A stretch of DNA of 64,000 nucleotides from Actinomadura craniellae. Its GTDB lineage: Bacteria > Actinomycetota > Actinomycetes > Streptosporangiales > Streptosporangiaceae. The stretch is from NCBI RefSeq assembly GCF_003289645.1, contig NZ_QLYX01000021.1, positions 1 to 64,000 on the forward strand, in the 5' to 3' direction. Under the pieces are notes generated by a model. The model searched no databases, was not told the origin of the DNA, and saw only the letters and a program-made list of their open reading frames with translations. Positions 6,559 through 15,950 of this stretch are shown here, in pieces. Made by a program: the position numbers and the translations under genes. Positions within the stretch are counted from its first letter, which is position 1, and each line of letters starts with the position of its first letter.

Positions 6559-7233
6559 GTGGACAGCCCACCCCCACAGATCCTCGAACACACCACCGGC
6601 GCCAACGGCGAACTCATCCTGCGCCGCACCGGCCCCCACCACGAAATCATCAGCAACGGCGTCTTCCTCATGGACACCCGCAACGGCGAGTCCGAACGCC
6701 TCCTGGTCACCGCGGCCCTCGACCTCCTCAACCGCCCCGCCCACCTGGCGATCGGCGGCCTCGGCGTCGGGTTCTCCCTCGCCGCCGCCCTCCGCTCACC
6801 CCACACCACCGCGGTCACCGTCATCGAGAAAGAACCCGCCGTCATCGGCTGGCACCGCACCCACCTGCGCCACCACTCCGAAAACGCCCTCGACGACCCC
6901 CGCGTCCACATCCACCAGGCCGACCTGCTCGACTGGCTGCACACCACCACCAGCACCTACGACGCCCTCTGCCTCGACATCGACAACGGCCCCCACTGGA
7001 CCGTCACCACCGCCAACGCCGCCCTCTACGACGACACCGGGCTGCGCGCCCTCCGCGACCGCCTCACCCCCGGCGGAATACTCGCCATCTGGAGCGCCGG
7101 CGCCGCCCCCGCCTTCACCGACCGGCTGCGCACCCACTTCACCCAGGTCACCACCCGCTCCATCCCCGTCCCCCGAGGCGAACCCGACCTCGTCTATCTC
7201 GCCACCACAGCCCCGCCACCACCCCCGGTTTGA
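6559..7233 (+). CDS. Spermidine-synthase-like methyltransferase-fold protein
   Basis: About 224 residues with the polyamine-synthase-type Rossmann fold. A short N-terminal beta domain (GELILRRTGPHHEIISNG) is followed by the nucleotide-binding glycine loop AIGGLGVGFSLA, the acidic ribose-binding VIEKEPAVI and CLDIDNGPHW. The N-terminal beta domain is shorter than in true spermidine synthases, so aminopropyl transfer is unproven. I prefer the GTG at 6559, with AGGG 8 nt upstream; GTG at 6550 is an alternative. The gene runs divergently from the GHL10 gene across an ~80-bp promoter region. Confidence 0.7.
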   Translation: MDSPPPQILEHTTGANGELILRRTGPHHEIISNGVFLMDTRNGESERLLVTAALDLLNRPAHLAIGGLGVGFSLAAALRSPHTTAVTVIEKEPAVIGWHRTHLRHHSENALDDPRVHIHQADLLDWLHTTTSTYDALCLDIDNGPHWTVTTANAALYDDTGLRALRDRLTPGGILAIWSAGAAPAFTDRLRTHFTQVTTRSIPVPRGEPDLVYLATTAPPPPPV

Positions 7234-7257
7234 ACAGGTTCAACTCTCCCGTAGAGT
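7230..7257 (+). promoter_or_regulatory. Promoter of menF, probably leaderless
   Basis: TTGAAC (7230-7235) and TAGAGT (7252-7257) are separated by 16 bp, a good match to the primary-sigma consensus. The GTG start of menF is 7 nt past the -10 box, so transcription should begin at or next to the start codon. TTGAACAGGTTCAA at 7230-7243 is also a palindrome overlapping the -35 box. Confidence 0.65.
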
Positions 7258-7264
7258 TGGCCCC

Positions 7265-8506
7265 GTGAACCTCGCCGAGGATGCCCCCCACCACCTGGTG
7301 GTCCGCACCGTCCCCATCACCGACCCCGGCAACCTCCTCTCCCGACTCCCCCAACCCACCGCCCTGGCCTGGGTCCGGCACGGAGAAGGCATCGTCGGCT
7401 GGGGCGAGGCCGCCCGCATCACCATCCCCGGCGGAGACGACCGCTTCACAGCCGCCAACCACCGGCTCGCCGAACTCCTCGACACCGCCCACATCGACGA
7501 CCCCCTCCACATCCCCGGCTCCGGCCCCGTCGCCTTCGGCGCCTTCGGCTTCGACCCCAAAGCCGAATCCACCCTCATCGTCCCCGCCGCCATCCTCGGC
7601 CGCCGCAACGGACAAGCCTGGTACACCAGCATCACCCCCCGCGGCGCCACCCCCGAAACCCTCAACCTCCTCCACCCACCCCTCCCACCCACCATCACCG
7701 GCTGGAGCGACGGCACCCTCACCGCCCCCGCCTGGGCCCGCGCCGTCGCCCAAGCCGTCACCCACATCCGCGCCGGCCGACTCGGCAAAGTCGTCCTCGC
7801 CCGCGACCTCTACGCCCACGCCACCGAACCCATCGACGCCCGCACCCCCCTCGGCCGACTCGCCACCCGCTTCCCCGGCTGCTACACCTTCGCCGTCGAC
7901 GGACTCATCGGCGCCACCCCCGAACTCCTCATCCGCCGCACCGGCCACACCATCGACTCCCTCGTCCTCGCCGGCACCACCGCCCGCGGCACCGACCCCA
8001 CCGACGACCGAAACCGCGCCACCCAACTACTCAACTCCGCCAAAGACCGCGAAGAACACGCCTACGCCGCCGACATGGTCCGCGACGCCCTCACCCCCCT
8101 CTGCACCGACCTCGACATCCCCACAGACCCCCGCCTACTCACCCTCTCCAACGTCATGCACCTGGCCTCCCCCGTCCACGGCCACCTCGCCGAACAACGC
8201 TCCGCACTCGACGTCCTCGCCGCCCTCCACCCCACCCCCGCCGTCTGCGGCACCCCCACCAACACCGCCCTCGACCTCATCCGCGAACTCGAAGTCATGG
8301 ACCGAGGCCGCTACGCCGGCCCCGTCGGCTGGACCGACGCCCGCGGCGACGGCGAATGGGGCATCGCCCTACGCTGCGCCGAACTCACCGGCAACCGAGC
8401 CCGCCTCTTCGCCGGCTGCGGCATCGTCGCCGACTCCGACCCCACCGCCGAGCTCGCCGAAGCCCAGACCAAATTCCGCCCCATGCAATACGCCCTCGAA
8501 GGCTGA
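7265..8506 (+). CDS. menF: Isochorismate synthase MenF
   Basis: The 413-residue protein converts chorismate to isochorismate, the entry step of the classical menaquinone pathway. The C-terminal chorismate-binding domain (about 150-413) shows GKVVLARDLYAHA with the catalytic-base lysine region, LAGTTARGTD, the Mg-binding Glu stretch KDREEHAYAADMV, MHLASPVHG and PTPAVCGTPTNTALDLIRE, ending LAEAQTKFRPM. Length is normal for the MenF/DhbC/EntC family. A siderophore-type isochorismate synthase is excluded mainly by the menD, menC, menB and menE genes nearby. The promoter predicts a leaderless mRNA. Confidence 0.93.
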   Translation: MNLAEDAPHHLVVRTVPITDPGNLLSRLPQPTALAWVRHGEGIVGWGEAARITIPGGDDRFTAANHRLAELLDTAHIDDPLHIPGSGPVAFGAFGFDPKAESTLIVPAAILGRRNGQAWYTSITPRGATPETLNLLHPPLPPTITGWSDGTLTAPAWARAVAQAVTHIRAGRLGKVVLARDLYAHATEPIDARTPLGRLATRFPGCYTFAVDGLIGATPELLIRRTGHTIDSLVLAGTTARGTDPTDDRNRATQLLNSAKDREEHAYAADMVRDALTPLCTDLDIPTDPRLLTLSNVMHLASPVHGHLAEQRSALDVLAALHPTPAVCGTPTNTALDLIRELEVMDRGRYAGPVGWTDARGDGEWGIALRCAELTGNRARLFAGCGIVADSDPTAELAEAQTKFRPMQYALEG

Positions 8507-8573
8507 CCCCCACCGCCGATCATGAACCCCCACGTCACGATCCGGACACCACGGACGTATATCGTCAAGAACG

Positions 8574-9377
8574 ATGAACGAGCAGACACGGTGGATCGCA
8601 CTCGACGGCGCCGTCAACGTCCGTGACCTCGGCGGCCTGACCACAACGGACGGACGAACCACCCGGCACGGCCGGGTCCTACGCTCCGACAACCTCCAAG
8701 ACCTCACCCACACCGACATCAGACTGCTGCGCGACGACTTCCAGCTCAAAAACGTCATCGACCTCCGCAGCCACGCCGAAGTCGACCTGGAAGGCCCCGG
8801 CCCGCTCACCCAGATCCCCGACGTGACCGTCCACCACCTCTCCCTCTTCGCCGAAGGCGGCCTCTACACCGACGTCACCGCCGACACCCCCGACGTCGAC
8901 ATCGACAGGGTCCTCCCCTGGCAGGCCCGCGACGAGAAGGGCGACGGCCACGACTACTCGATCAACCACTACCTGGGCTACCTGCGCGACCGGGCCGACT
9001 CCATCCTCGGCGCCCTACGCGTGATGGCCCGCACCGACGGAGCCGCCCTGGTGCACTGCGCCGCCGGCAAGGACCGCACCGGCGTGGTCTGCGCCCTGGC
9101 CCTCGACGTGGCCGGCGTACGGCGGGAGGAAATCGTCGCCGACTACGTACAGACCGGTGACCGGCTCGAAGCCGTCCTCGCCCGGCTGCGCTCCAGCGAC
9201 ACCTACCGCACCGACCTCGACTCCCGCCCACCCGACAGCCACCGCCCGCACGCGCACACCATGGAGAAGTTCCTCAGCACGGTCGAAGAACGCCATGGCG
9301 GCACCCTGACCTGGCTCGACCAGCACGGCTGGACCGACAACGACACGGCGGCCCTCCGCTCCCGGCTGCTGGACTGA
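8574..9377 (+). CDS. Tyrosine-protein phosphatase (IphP/PtpB-like)
   Basis: The 267-residue protein has an N-terminal NVRDLGGL motif (residues 15-22) and the phosphatase P-loop HCAAGKDRTG (161-170), with Cys162 as nucleophile and Arg168 binding phosphate. This layout is that of atypical bacterial dual-specificity/triple-specificity phosphatases such as M. tuberculosis PtpB. It stands between menF and the convergent menD, and no link with menaquinone synthesis is evident. TATATC at 8558-8563 could be a -10 box giving a very short leader before the ATG. Confidence 0.88.
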   Translation: MNEQTRWIALDGAVNVRDLGGLTTTDGRTTRHGRVLRSDNLQDLTHTDIRLLRDDFQLKNVIDLRSHAEVDLEGPGPLTQIPDVTVHHLSLFAEGGLYTDVTADTPDVDIDRVLPWQARDEKGDGHDYSINHYLGYLRDRADSILGALRVMARTDGAALVHCAAGKDRTGVVCALALDVAGVRREEIVADYVQTGDRLEAVLARLRSSDTYRTDLDSRPPDSHRPHAHTMEKFLSTVEERHGGTLTWLDQHGWTDNDTAALRSRLLD

Positions 9378-9440
9378 GATCCTTCCCTTGTTGAGGTTCT
9401 GGGTTTGCGGGGAGGTTTTCTTGGCGTAACGCCCGGCACC

Positions 9441-9453
9441 TTTACATTGTAAA
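9441..9453. promoter_or_regulatory. Palindrome TTTACATTGTAAA
   Basis: A perfect palindrome of 6-bp arms around a central T, in the 116-bp gap between the convergent phosphatase and menD genes. The same half-sites recur at 14311, 31659 and 57804. A convergent gap is an unusual place for an operator, so the role is unclear. Confidence 0.4.
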
Positions 9454-9493
9454 TTGAAGGTTGAACGGCCGCTGGGGCGAGGAGGTTCTCGCC

Positions 9494-11164
9494 TCAGCGG
9501 TCCAGCGTCTCCAGCACCGCGGCCTGCGCCGCCTCGCGCATCCGGGCGTGCACGGCGGCGTTCTCCGCCCGGTCGGTCCGCGCCTCCACCAGGCGCAGAC
9601 CCTCCCCCACGATCGCCTTCGGCAGGTCGGCCGCCTGCTCCAGCGACGTGTACGGCACCCCGTGCGCCGCCGCCACATGCGCCAGGTCCACCGCATGCGG
9701 GGTACCGAAGACCCGCTCGAACGGGCCGGCCTCTGCCGCCTGCGGGAGCAGCGAGAAGATACCGCCACCCGCGTTGTTGACCACCACGATCGCCAGGTCC
9801 GGACGAGCGTCCCCCGGGCCCAGGATCAGCCCGTTCTGGTCATGCAGGAACGCCAGATCCCCCAGCAACGCATACGACCGGCCGCCGTGCGCCAGCGCGG
9901 CGCCGATCGCCGTGGACACCAGCCCGTCGATCCCGCTCGCCCCCCGGCTGGCCATCACCCGGATCCCGCGCCGCGGCCGCATCGTCTGGTCCAGATCCCG
10001 GATCGGCATGCTCGCCGCGGCCAGCAACAACGAACCGCCCGGCAGCATCGCCGCCAGATCCCGCGCCAACCGCGGCTCGGTGACCTCCGCAGCCGCGTCG
10101 AGCACCGCGTCGACCGCCTCCCCCGCCGCCAGATCCGCAGCCTGCCACGACTTCAACCAGGCGTCGTCGCCGGAGACCACCGGGATCTCCACCTCCTGCG
10201 CCACCTGGGTGGCCGACCGCATCGGATCGGGCCAGCGCGCCAGCGCCGGCGCCACCACGATGTGCTCCTGCGCGCCCCCCAGCAACGCCAGCAACGACCG
10301 CGACAGCCCCGGCTTCCCGAGCGTCACCACCACCTCCGGCCGGTGCGCCCCGGCGAACTCCGGCACCCCCAGCAGGAAGTGATACGACGACAGCGCGTGG
10401 TCGCCGTACCGGGCGTTCCCGTTGGGCTCCGACAGCACCGGCCAGCCCGCCATCGACGCCGCCGCGACGTACCGCTGCACGTTGACCGCGCCGTCACCGA
10501 CGACCAGCACCCCGCGCCGGGTCGGCGGCACGTGCAGCACCGACCCCGGAGTGGCCGACCGCACCCGCGTCCACGCCTTGGCGGCGGTGCCCTCCAGCGG
10601 CTCGCACCACGTCTCGTCCCCGTCCGGGACCAGCGGCTCGCGGAACGCCAGGTTCAGGTGCACCGGGCCCGGATCGGGCGCCAGCGCCAGCGACCACGCC
10701 CGGCTGCCCAGCGACCGCCAGTACGCGACCATCCCCGGCCGCTCCTCCGGAGCACCCACCTCACAACTCCACCGGACGGCCGACCCGTACAGCTTGATCT
10801 GGTCGATCGTCTGGTTGGCCCCGGTGCCGCGCAGCTCCGGCGGGCGGTCGGCCGTCAGCACCAGCAGCGGGACACCCGACTCGTGCGCCTCGATCACCGC
10901 CGGATGGAAATTGGCCGCGGCCGTCCCGGACGTGCACACCAGCGCGACCGGCCGGCCCGACCGCTTGGCCAGCCCCAGCGCCAGGAAGGACGCCGACCGC
11001 TCGTCGATGCGCACATGCAACCGGACCCGCCCGGCCGTGGCGGCGTCGTACAGCGCCAGCGCCAGCGGCGCCGACCGGGAACCGGGCGCCAGCACCACCT
11101 CGGCCATGCCGCACCGCAACAACTCGTCGACCAGAACCGCGGCCAGCGCGGTGGCCGGGTTCAC
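9494..11164 (-). CDS. menD: 2-succinyl-5-enolpyruvyl-6-hydroxy-3-cyclohexene-1-carboxylate synthase MenD
   Basis: The 556-residue thiamine-diphosphate enzyme joins 2-oxoglutarate to isochorismate, the second menaquinone step. The N-terminal domain has VVLAPGSRSAPLALAL and the ThDP-activating Glu region RIDERSASFLALGLAK. The C-terminal Pyr/PP-type domain has GASGIDGLVSTAIG and the ThDP/Mg motif GDLAFLHDQNG followed by VVVNNAGGGIFS. The start is a GTG at 11164 that overlaps the menC stop as GTGA, implying translational coupling; the longer open frame upstream is an artefact of GC-rich sequence. Length and order match MenD throughout. Confidence 0.95.
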   Translation of the reverse strand: MNPATALAAVLVDELLRCGMAEVVLAPGSRSAPLALALYDAATAGRVRLHVRIDERSASFLALGLAKRSGRPVALVCTSGTAAANFHPAVIEAHESGVPLLVLTADRPPELRGTGANQTIDQIKLYGSAVRWSCEVGAPEERPGMVAYWRSLGSRAWSLALAPDPGPVHLNLAFREPLVPDGDETWCEPLEGTAAKAWTRVRSATPGSVLHVPPTRRGVLVVGDGAVNVQRYVAAASMAGWPVLSEPNGNARYGDHALSSYHFLLGVPEFAGAHRPEVVVTLGKPGLSRSLLALLGGAQEHIVVAPALARWPDPMRSATQVAQEVEIPVVSGDDAWLKSWQAADLAAGEAVDAVLDAAAEVTEPRLARDLAAMLPGGSLLLAAASMPIRDLDQTMRPRRGIRVMASRGASGIDGLVSTAIGAALAHGGRSYALLGDLAFLHDQNGLILGPGDARPDLAIVVVNNAGGGIFSLLPQAAEAGPFERVFGTPHAVDLAHVAAAHGVPYTSLEQAADLPKAIVGEGLRLVEARTDRAENAAVHARMREAAQAAVLETLDR

Positions 11165-12144
11165 GAGACCACCCGCCCCGGCACCCCGTCCAGCTCGACC
11201 CGCGCGGCGGCCAGCCGGTCGCGCCAGCCCGCGCCGCCGGCGCCATCGACCTCGTACCGCCGCAGCGCCGCCTCGTCCACCTCGGGCCGGCGCACCGGGA
11301 TCTCCCCGGCCACCGGCCGCAGCGGATCCGTCACCACATCGCCCTCCAGCAGGGACAGCGTGGCCAGCCCGCAGGCGTACGGCAGCGCCGGCAGCGCCGC
11401 CGCCAGGGCCAGCCCGGCAGCCAACCCCACCGAGGTCTCCACCGCGCTGGACACCACCACCGGCAGCCCGCAGGCCTCGGCCACCCGCAGCGCCGCCCGC
11501 ACCCCGCCCAGCGGCTGCACCTTCAGCACCGCCACGTCCGCTGCCTCCGCCGCGCGCACCCGCAACGGATCCTCGGCCCGCCTGATCGACTCGTCGGCGG
11601 CGACCGGCACATCCACCCGCCGGCGCACCAGCGCCAGCTCCTCCAGCGTGGCGCACGGCTGCTCCACGTACTCCAGGTCGAACCGGTCGAGCAGGCGGAT
11701 CATGCGCACCGCGCGGTCAGGGTCCCAGCCGCCGTTGACGTCGACGCGGATGCGGCCCGCCGGGCCCAGCGCGTCCCGTACCGCCTCCACCCGGGCCAGG
11801 TCGTCGGCCTCGCCCTGACCGGGCTCGGCGACCTTCACCTTCGCCGTCCGGCAACCGGACTCCTCGACCAGCTCACGTGCCCGGACCGGGCCGACCGCGG
11901 GAACCGTGACGTTGACCGGGATCCGGTCGCGCACCGGAGCGGGCCAGCCCTCCTCGGCCGCCTCCCGGGCGGCCGCCAGCCAGCGGGCCGACTCGGCGGG
12001 CCCGTACTCGGCGAACGGCGAGAACTCGCCCCAGCCGGCCGGACCGTGCAGGAGCATGCCCTCCCGGGTCGTGATGCCGCGGAAACGCGTGCGCATCGGG
12101 ATGGAATAGACCCGCACTCGGTATGCCCCTCCGTCGTCGAACAC
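11161..12144 (-). CDS. menC: o-Succinylbenzoate synthase MenC
   Basis: The 327-residue enolase-superfamily enzyme dehydrates SHCHC to o-succinylbenzoate. The catalytic lysine is in TAKVKVAEPGQ, metal ligands are in RVDVNGGWD, YVEQPCATLEEL and ADESIRR, and the second lysine is in VLKVQPLGG. The start is a GTG at 12144, 13 bp after the menB stop. The stop overlaps menD by 4 bp. menB, menC and menD form one transcription unit. Confidence 0.93.
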   Translation of the reverse strand: MFDDGGAYRVRVYSIPMRTRFRGITTREGMLLHGPAGWGEFSPFAEYGPAESARWLAAAREAAEEGWPAPVRDRIPVNVTVPAVGPVRARELVEESGCRTAKVKVAEPGQGEADDLARVEAVRDALGPAGRIRVDVNGGWDPDRAVRMIRLLDRFDLEYVEQPCATLEELALVRRRVDVPVAADESIRRAEDPLRVRAAEAADVAVLKVQPLGGVRAALRVAEACGLPVVVSSAVETSVGLAAGLALAAALPALPYACGLATLSLLEGDVVTDPLRPVAGEIPVRRPEVDEAALRRYEVDGAGGAGWRDRLAAARVELDGVPGRVVS

Positions 12145-12157
12145 CCCTGTCCAGGGC

Positions 12158-13057
12158 TTAGTAATACCAGGGAAAAGGCGACCAGTCGGGCGCGCGCTTC
12201 TCCAGGAACGAATCCCGCCCCTCGGCGGCCTCGTCCGTCATGTAGGCCAGCCGGGTGGTCTCCCCCGCGAACACCTGCTGACCGACCAGACCGTCGTCGA
12301 TGAGGTTGAAGGCGAACTTCAGCATCCGCTGCGCCGTCGGGCTCTTACCGTTGATCTTCCGGCCCCACTCCAGCGCGACCCGCTCCAGCTCGGCGTGCGG
12401 CACCACCGCGTTGACCATGCCCATCCGGTGCGCGGCCTCGGCGTCGTACTCCTCGCCCAGGAAGAAGATCTCGCGCGCGAACTTCTGCCCGACCTGGCGG
12501 GCCAGGTACGCCGAGCCGAAACCGCCGTCGAAGCTCCCCACGTCCGCGTCGGTCTGCTTGAACCTCGCGTGCTCCCGGCTCGCCAGGGTGAGATCCGACA
12601 CCACGTGCAGGCTGTGCCCGCCGCCGGCCGCCCAGCCCGGCACCACACAGATCACCACCTTCGGCATGAACCGGATCAGCCGCTGCACCTCCAGGATGTG
12701 CAGCCGCCCCGAGCGCGCCGGGTCGATGGTCTCCGCGGTCTCCCCCTCGGCGTACCGGTAGCCGTCCCGCCCCCGGATCCGCTGGTCGCCGCCGGAGCAG
12801 AACGCCCACCCGCCGTCCCGCGGGGACGGCCCGTTGCCGGTCAGCAGCACGCAGCCCACGTCGCTGCTCATCCGGGCGTGATCCAGCGCCCGGTACAGCT
12901 CATCGACCGTGTGCGGCCGGAACGCGTTGCGCACCTCCGGCCGGTTGAACGCGACCCGCACCGTCCCCTGGTCCACCGCCCGGTGGTAGGTGATGTCGGT
13001 GAAGTCGAAACCCTCGACTTCCTTCCACGCGTCCGCGTCGAACAGTTCCGAAACCAT
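12158..13057 (-). CDS. menB: 1,4-dihydroxy-2-naphthoyl-CoA synthase MenB
   Basis: The 299-residue crotonase-fold enzyme cyclises o-succinylbenzoyl-CoA to form the naphthoquinone ring. Family marks are FNRPEVRNAFRPHTVDEL, the extended GGWAFCSGGDQRIRG, the oxyanion-hole segment GWAAGGGHSLHVV, and GSFDGGFGSAYLARQVGQ with EEYDAEAAHRMGMVN. The ATG at 13057 has GGAGAGG upstream. It is the first gene of the menB-menC-menD unit and diverges from menE, starting 87 bp from it. Confidence 0.95.
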   Translation of the reverse strand: MVSELFDADAWKEVEGFDFTDITYHRAVDQGTVRVAFNRPEVRNAFRPHTVDELYRALDHARMSSDVGCVLLTGNGPSPRDGGWAFCSGGDQRIRGRDGYRYAEGETAETIDPARSGRLHILEVQRLIRFMPKVVICVVPGWAAGGGHSLHVVSDLTLASREHARFKQTDADVGSFDGGFGSAYLARQVGQKFAREIFFLGEEYDAEAAHRMGMVNAVVPHAELERVALEWGRKINGKSPTAQRMLKFAFNLIDDGLVGQQVFAGETTRLAYMTDEAAEGRDSFLEKRAPDWSPFPWYY

Positions 13058-13144
13058 GTGGCCCCTCTCCTTCCGGCCCCGCCATTCAACCGCCTGCCGG
13101 AGCCGCCCGGGACCCCGGGGCGGAGCCCTATGCTTGATCGCGCC

Positions 13145-14308
13145 ATGAGCCGCCCCGTCCACGCCCTGCTGCTGCCCCCCGGACCACGCCTGTACGAGGC
13201 GCTGCGCACCGCGCTGGACGGCACCGGCCCCGCCATCTGCCCGCTGGCCCCGGACCTGCCCGGCGCGACGCTGGCCCCGCTGCTGGCCGCGCTCGCCCCG
13301 GACGCGGTCGAGACCGCGGCGGGGGTGCGGGCCCGGCCCGGCGGGATCCCGGCGGCCGACGGCACCGCCGTGCTGATCGCCACTTCCGGCTCCACCGGCA
13401 CCCCCAAGATCGTCGAACTGGGCGCCGCCGCGCTGCGGCACTCCGCCCGGGCCACCCTGACGCGGATCGGCGCCGGGCCCGGGGACCGCTGGCTGTGCTG
13501 CCTGCCGACCTCCCACATCGCCGGGATCCAGGTGCTCGTCCGGTCCCTGACGGCCGGGACCGACCCGGTGATCCACGCGCGCTTCGACGCCGCCGCGGTG
13601 GCCGCCGCCGAGGCCCGCCACCTCTCGGTGGTACCGACCCAGTTGCGCCGGCTGATGGACGCCGGTACCGACCTGGCGCGGTACGGGAGCATCCTGCTCG
13701 GCGGGGCCGCGGCGCCCGCCGGCCTGCTGGCCGCGGCCCGCGAGCGCGGCGGCCGGGTGTTCACCACCTACGGGATGAGCGAGACCTGCGGCGGGTGCGT
13801 CTACGACGGCGTCCCGCTGGACGGGGTCCGGGCCGAGGTCGGTGCGGACGGGCGGATCCGGCTGGCCGGCCCCGTGCTGTACGCCGGCTACCGGCTGGAC
13901 CCGGCGGCGACCGCCGCGGCGCGGGACGGCGAGTGGTTCGTCACCCAGGACCTCGGCGAACTGTCCGGCGGCCAGTTGCGGGTGCGCGGCCGGATCGACG
14001 ACGTGATCAACACCGGCGGGGAGAAGGTCGTGGCGGGCGAGGTCGCCGCGGTGCTGTCGCGGCACCCCTCGGTCAAGGACGTCGTGGTGGTCGGCCGGCC
14101 CGACGCCGAGTGGGGCGAGCGGGTCACCGCGGTCGTGGTGCCCGCGCATGACGCGCCGTCCCTGGCCGGGCTGCGGGCCTGGGTCCGCGAGTCCATGCCG
14201 CCGCACGCGGCCCCGCGGGAGCTGGATCTGGTCGCCGAGATCCCGTTGCTGGCTTCGGGGAAACCGGATCGAGAGCGGTTGCGGTCTGTGGAACCGAAAC
14301 ACCCGTGA
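13145..14308 (+). CDS. menE: o-Succinylbenzoate-CoA ligase MenE
   Basis: This 387-residue adenylate-forming enzyme is shorter than most of its family, as is usual for actinobacterial MenE. The phosphate-binding motif is TSGSTGTPK, followed by the core YGMSETCGG, GRIDDVINTGGEKV and a C-terminal catalytic lysine in LASGKPDRERL. It activates o-succinylbenzoate to the CoA ester used by MenB. The ATG at 13145 follows a TATGCT -10-like box (13129-13134) by 10 nt, so the leader is only a few bases. An in-frame ATG at 13130 overlaps that box and is less likely. Confidence 0.92.
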   Translation: MSRPVHALLLPPGPRLYEALRTALDGTGPAICPLAPDLPGATLAPLLAALAPDAVETAAGVRARPGGIPAADGTAVLIATSGSTGTPKIVELGAAALRHSARATLTRIGAGPGDRWLCCLPTSHIAGIQVLVRSLTAGTDPVIHARFDAAAVAAAEARHLSVVPTQLRRLMDAGTDLARYGSILLGGAAAPAGLLAAARERGGRVFTTYGMSETCGGCVYDGVPLDGVRAEVGADGRIRLAGPVLYAGYRLDPAATAAARDGEWFVTQDLGELSGGQLRVRGRIDDVINTGGEKVVAGEVAAVLSRHPSVKDVVVVGRPDAEWGERVTAVVVPAHDAPSLAGLRAWVRESMPPHAAPRELDLVAEIPLLASGKPDRERLRSVEPKHP

Positions 14309-14310
14309 CC

Positions 14311-14323
14311 TTTACATAGTAAG
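14311..14323. promoter_or_regulatory. TTTACATAGTAAG repeat motif
   Basis: This is one of four intergenic copies of a TTTAC-N3-GTAA palindromic motif. This copy begins 3 bp after the menE stop, at the start of the 279-bp gap before the sigma-factor gene. Confidence 0.4.
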
Positions 14324-14484
14324 TGAAATCCGTTCGCCGGGAGGCCCGGTGTGCGAGGGGCTGGATCTTGGGTACCTGAGTCGGGATCTTGTCTCACACC
14401 GATGGCCTGTACACAGTAAAGCGAGCGCCGTGTACCCCATGACCGGCAGGAGGTCACCCGCTGGCCTGGAGTTTTACCCACTCT

Positions 14485-14512
14485 GGGAACAAGGCACCCA
14501 ATGCGTGACGTT
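14485..14512 (+). promoter_or_regulatory. ECF/SigR-like promoter candidate before the sigma-factor gene
   Basis: GGGAAC at 14485-14490 and GTT at 14510-14512 are 19 bp apart, resembling the GGGAAT-N18/19-GTT pattern of SigR-type ECF promoters. It lies 76 bp before the sigma-factor start. Primary sigma genes of streptomycetes are known to have ECF-driven promoters. The match is short, so confidence is limited. The rest of the gap 14309-14587 shows nothing else firm. Confidence 0.3.
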
Positions 14513-14587
14513 TCGCTTAATACACGTACGCAGGCAGACAGACCATCCGCGACGTTCTCAAAACACCGAAGGGAGGGGGGCGTCTTC

Positions 14588-15880
14588 ATGCCGCGAACCG
14601 CAGTAGGGACCCCGTCCATGGAGTCGAACGCGCCCCTCGGCCGGCCCCTCGACCAGCTCCTGGCCCGGGCCCACGCCCAGGGCCACCTCACCCTCGACGA
14701 GGTCCGCTCGGCGTTCGAGACCGCGGGGATCAGCCCCGCCCACGGCCGCACCCTGCTCCGTCAGCTCGCCGAGGCCGGCGTCGACGTCTCCTCCGACGAC
14801 GAGGCCCCCCGGCGCACCGCCCGGACCAGGAACGGCCGGCGCAACACCGCCATCAAGAGCGTGCAGCCCGCCACTCCCCCGGAGCACGCGGACGGCCCCG
14901 AAGACGGAGAGATCCTCGACGCCGACGACGTCGAAATCGAAGCGCAGACCGACCTCGACGACCAGTCGACCGTCATGGGCGACTCGGTGCACACCTACCT
15001 CAAGGCGATCGGGCGGCGGCAGCTGCTCACCGCCGAGCAGGAAGTGGAACTGGCCAAGCGCATCGAGGCCGGCCTGTACGCCACCCACAAGCTGGAGACC
15101 GAAGCCGGCATGGACCCCGCCGACCGCACCGCGCTCGAGTGGGTCGCCCACGACGGCGAGGTGGCCAAGGCGCACATGCTCGAAGCCAACCTCCGCCTCG
15201 TCGTCTCCGTCGCCAAGAAGTACTCCGACCGCGGGCTGTCCCTCCTCGACGTCGTCCAAGAGGGCAACCTCGGCCTGATCCGCGCGGTGGAGAAGTTCGA
15301 CTACACCAAGGGCTACAAGTTCTCCACCTACGCGATGTGGTGGATCCGGCAGGCCATCCAGCGCGGCTTCGCCGACTCGGCCCGCACCATCCGGCTACCG
15401 GTCCACGTGCTGGAGATGCTCAGCAAGCTGAGCCGGGTCGAGCGCGACATCCACCAGCGGCTGGGCCGCGAGCCCACCCCCGAAGAGCTGGCCGTGGAGC
15501 TCGACAAGAGCCCCGAGCAGGTCCGTGAGCTGCTGCGCACCAGCCGCCAGCCGATCAGCCTCGACTCCACCATCGGAGAGGACGGGGAGACCCGCATCGG
15601 CGACCTGATCGAGGACATCGACAGCCCGGAGGCCGGCGAACTGGTCGACCGGCAACTGATGGCCGACCAGCTGCGCCGCACACTCAGCGTGCTCTCCCCC
15701 CGCGAGGAGAAGATCATGGCGATGCGGTTCGGGCTCTACGACGGCACCCCACGCACCCTGGACGAGATCGGCAAGCACCTGGGGCTGACCAGGGAACGGA
15801 TCCGCCAGCTGGAGAAGGAGTCGCTGTCGAAACTCCGCCACCCCAGCAACGCGATGTCCCTCCTGGACTTCGCTGTATAG
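14588..15880 (+). CDS. RNA polymerase primary-type sigma-70 factor
   Basis: The 430-residue protein contains a short region 1.1-like N-terminus (about 17-70) and a charged linker. Region 1.2 (about 131-165, [21 protein letters not shown]) and region 2 ([20 protein letters not shown], with the -10 recognition segment [15 protein letters not shown]) follow. Regions 3 and 4 complete it, with [20 protein letters not shown] as the -35 helix-turn-helix. A complete 1.2-to-4 set means group 1 or close group 2 (HrdB/SigB-like); the shorter N-terminus than HrdB leaves this open. ATG at 14588 follows GGGAGGGGGG by 7 nt. It stands as a single gene. Confidence 0.9.
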   Translation: MPRTAVGTPSMESNAPLGRPLDQLLARAHAQGHLTLDEVRSAFETAGISPAHGRTLLRQLAEAGVDVSSDDEAPRRTARTRNGRRNTAIKSVQPATPPEHADGPEDGEILDADDVEIEAQTDLDDQSTVMGDSVHTYLKAIGRRQLLTAEQEVELAKRIEAGLYATHKLETEAGMDPADRTALEWVAHDGEVAKAHMLEANLRLVVSVAKKYSDRGLSLLDVVQEGNLGLIRAVEKFDYTKGYKFSTYAMWWIRQAIQRGFADSARTIRLPVHVLEMLSKLSRVERDIHQRLGREPTPEELAVELDKSPEQVRELLRTSRQPISLDSTIGEDGETRIGDLIEDIDSPEAGELVDRQLMADQLRRTLSVLSPREEKIMAMRFGLYDGTPRTLDEIGKHLGLTRERIRQLEKESLSKLRHPSNAMSLLDFAV

Positions 15881-15950
15881 GCTGTGTTTGCTTGGCGCTC
15901 GTTCCTCGCGCTTGTCGCGGCGCCTTCGGCGCGCCGTCTTCCCTCGTCGC

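Noticed and set aside
9461-11818. 785-codon plus-strand frame opposite menD/menC
   Set aside because: Low-complexity Arg/Gln/His-rich translation typical of antisense GC-rich genes; the minus-strand proteins are clear MenD and MenC.
12158-14302. MenB as a 714-residue protein fused to a long N-terminal extension
   Set aside because: The extension reads antisense through menE and has shadow-frame composition; MenB starts at 13057 with a good ribosome-binding site.
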